From Salicibibacter cibi (lineage in GTDB: Bacteria > Bacillota > Bacilli > Bacillales > Marinococcaceae), in assembly GCF_016495865.1 (NCBI RefSeq), contig NZ_CP054706.1, forward strand, positions 3,410,001 to 3,474,000: a DNA stretch of 64,000 nt. The letters are read 5' to 3'. Positions 63,266-64,000 of this stretch are shown here, piece after piece. The translations under genes and the position numbers were made by a program. Each line of letters starts with the position of its first letter. Within the stretch, counting starts at the first letter, position 1. The notes beneath the pieces are model-generated. The model did no database searches, had not been told where the DNA came from, and saw only the letters and a list, made by a program, of their open reading frames with translations.

Positions 63266-63349
63266 GATTTAAATGACACGATACCAGTAGGTGATCGAGA
63301 TTATATTTACAATTTTTGGGGATATTGAAGATCTTAGGGGACATTACTG

Positions 63350-63796
63350 ATGGAAATTAGAGTAGCAACTGCAAAGGACGTAAGTGCATTAGCCGAGCTG
63401 ATGAAGCATTTAGGTTATCCAACGACTACCGAGGAAATGACTTTAAGATTCAGCCATATAGAATCACACCCTGACTATCACACTTTGGTCGCCCTATATA
63501 ATGATAAAATCGTGGGGATGACCGGTTTAACTAAAAGCTTTTTTTATGAATTGGATGGCATGTATGTTCGAATAGCAGCCATGGTTGTAGATCCCGATTA
63601 TCAAAAACTTGGAATAGGAAAAGAACTCATTAAAGTAGCAGAAAAATGGGCGAACAATATAGGAGCTAATGTGCTTGCATTAAATAGCGGGGATCGGCCA
63701 GAGAGGTCAAATGCACACAAATTTTATAAGAACATGGGATTTGAAGACAAGAGTACCGGATTTAAAACCTTTTATAGTACAATTGTCAAACGATAA
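63350..63796 (+). CDS. GNAT-family N-acetyltransferase
   Basis: 148 aa. Motif A is VDPDYQKLGIGKELIKVAEK, with LALNSGDRPERSNAHKFYKN at the C-terminus, as in many antibiotic- and amine-acetylating members. The N-terminus is EIRVATAKDVSALAELMKHL. The Shine-Dalgarno is weak (TAGGGGAC). A separate unit from the MccF-like gene (261 bases apart) but directly followed by an AAC(3)-type gene, 14 bases away. Confidence 0.88.
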   Translation: MEIRVATAKDVSALAELMKHLGYPTTTEEMTLRFSHIESHPDYHTLVALYNDKIVGMTGLTKSFFYELDGMYVRIAAMVVDPDYQKLGIGKELIKVAEKWANNIGANVLALNSGDRPERSNAHKFYKNMGFEDKSTGFKTFYSTIVKR

Positions 63797-63810
63797 GGAG
63801 ACAGGCCCTC

Positions 63811-64000
63811 ATGACTCAATCACAACTAATTCAACAATCTAAGGCACCACAGACACGTACTTCGCTTGCAAATGACTTAAGAAAGCTAGGCTTAGGCGAA
63901 GGCATGGTCGTTATTGTGCATTCTTCGATGAAATCGTTAGGTTGGGTCTGCGGTGGACCAGTTGCTGTCATTCAAGCTTTACAAGATGTGATCAGTTCAA
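63811..64000 (+). CDS. aminoglycoside 3-N-acetyltransferase-family protein (5' part only)
   Basis: The first 63 codons, cut by the window edge. ATG 63811 has AAGGAGA upstream. TSLANDLRKLGLGEG and VIVHSSMKSLGWVCGGPVAV match the AAC(3)/YokD-like family N-terminus. The catalytic His lies beyond the edge. The substrate is not known; many chromosomal members do not act on clinical aminoglycosides. Confidence 0.85.
   Translation, partial: MTQSQLIQQSKAPQTRTSLANDLRKLGLGEGMVVIVHSSMKSLGWVCGGPVAVIQALQDVISS

Overview
The window looks like a chromosome segment of a spore-forming member of the Bacillaceae, probably a halophilic or alkaliphilic one. The evidence is gene content: a GerA-type germinant receptor operon, BstA (bacillithiol transferase family), Bacillus-type ydaLM-mnaA-ydaJ, ykoGHI and sigY-yxlCDEFG blocks, SmpB, RraA, Mqo and CysJI, plus many very acidic extracytoplasmic domains. 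Naming a genus such as Salicibibacter would be inference. I saw no rRNA, tRNA or CRISPR array.

Layout. 1-3480: a decayed degU-like gene, a small ORF, and an orphan response regulator with a BTAD/SARP-like output domain that is bracketed by two 43-bp direct repeats. 3482-8782: an exopolysaccharide operon (ydaL, ydaM, mnaA, ydaJ) in which ydaL and ydaJ are frameshifted. 8863-10781: gene remnants, bstA and a superinfection-immunity-like membrane protein. 11031-17033: an SDR and a four-gene ger operon, enclosed by two inverted copies of a 290-bp non-autonomous element. 17715-22255: DUF4064 protein, Mqo, a succinyl-CoA:acetate-type CoA-transferase and its LytTR neighbour. 22447-25899: a 52-bp tandem array, a 21-bp array, and ykoGHI. 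26000-31563: YusW, an acyl-CoA dehydrogenase-like flavoprotein, and the cysJI sulfite reductase operon. 32181-37528: lemA-htpX, ilvE, a NERD protein, RraA and smpB. 38172-43008: a lantibiotic/bacitracin-type ABC exporter with its two-component system and a broken deacetylase. 43028-45542: remnants and three small mobile elements. 45543-52375: a TM-helix channel-like protein, MurA, a YihY protein and a class A PBP with a 135-residue Asp/Glu tail. 53340-56758: the sigY-yxlCDEFG operon (sigY frameshifted) plus ybjQ. 56963-59984: LysR with a paired SMR exporter, and a class D sortase cluster. 60088-64000: a MocR regulator, two GNAT acetyltransferases, an MccF-like S66 peptidase, and the start of an AAC(3)-type acetyltransferase, which reads as a resistance or immunity cluster.

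The most unusual material is repetitive DNA. Element A (about 290 bp, TA target) has two whole copies and one partial copy. Element B (247 bp) has an exact 8-bp target duplication at 44278-44540. Element C (262 bp) has an exact 9-bp target duplication at 45146-45425, and its interior is homologous to the 52-bp unit that is tandemly amplified at 22447-22830 and 31779-31967. A separate 21-bp tandem repeat with the core TTTC....GATA occurs at three loci. A second theme is a high load of single-base indels in otherwise well conserved genes (ydaL, cysI, sigY, 48616-48838) and a 10-bp duplication in ydaJ; either this strain is decaying or the assembly has residual indel errors.
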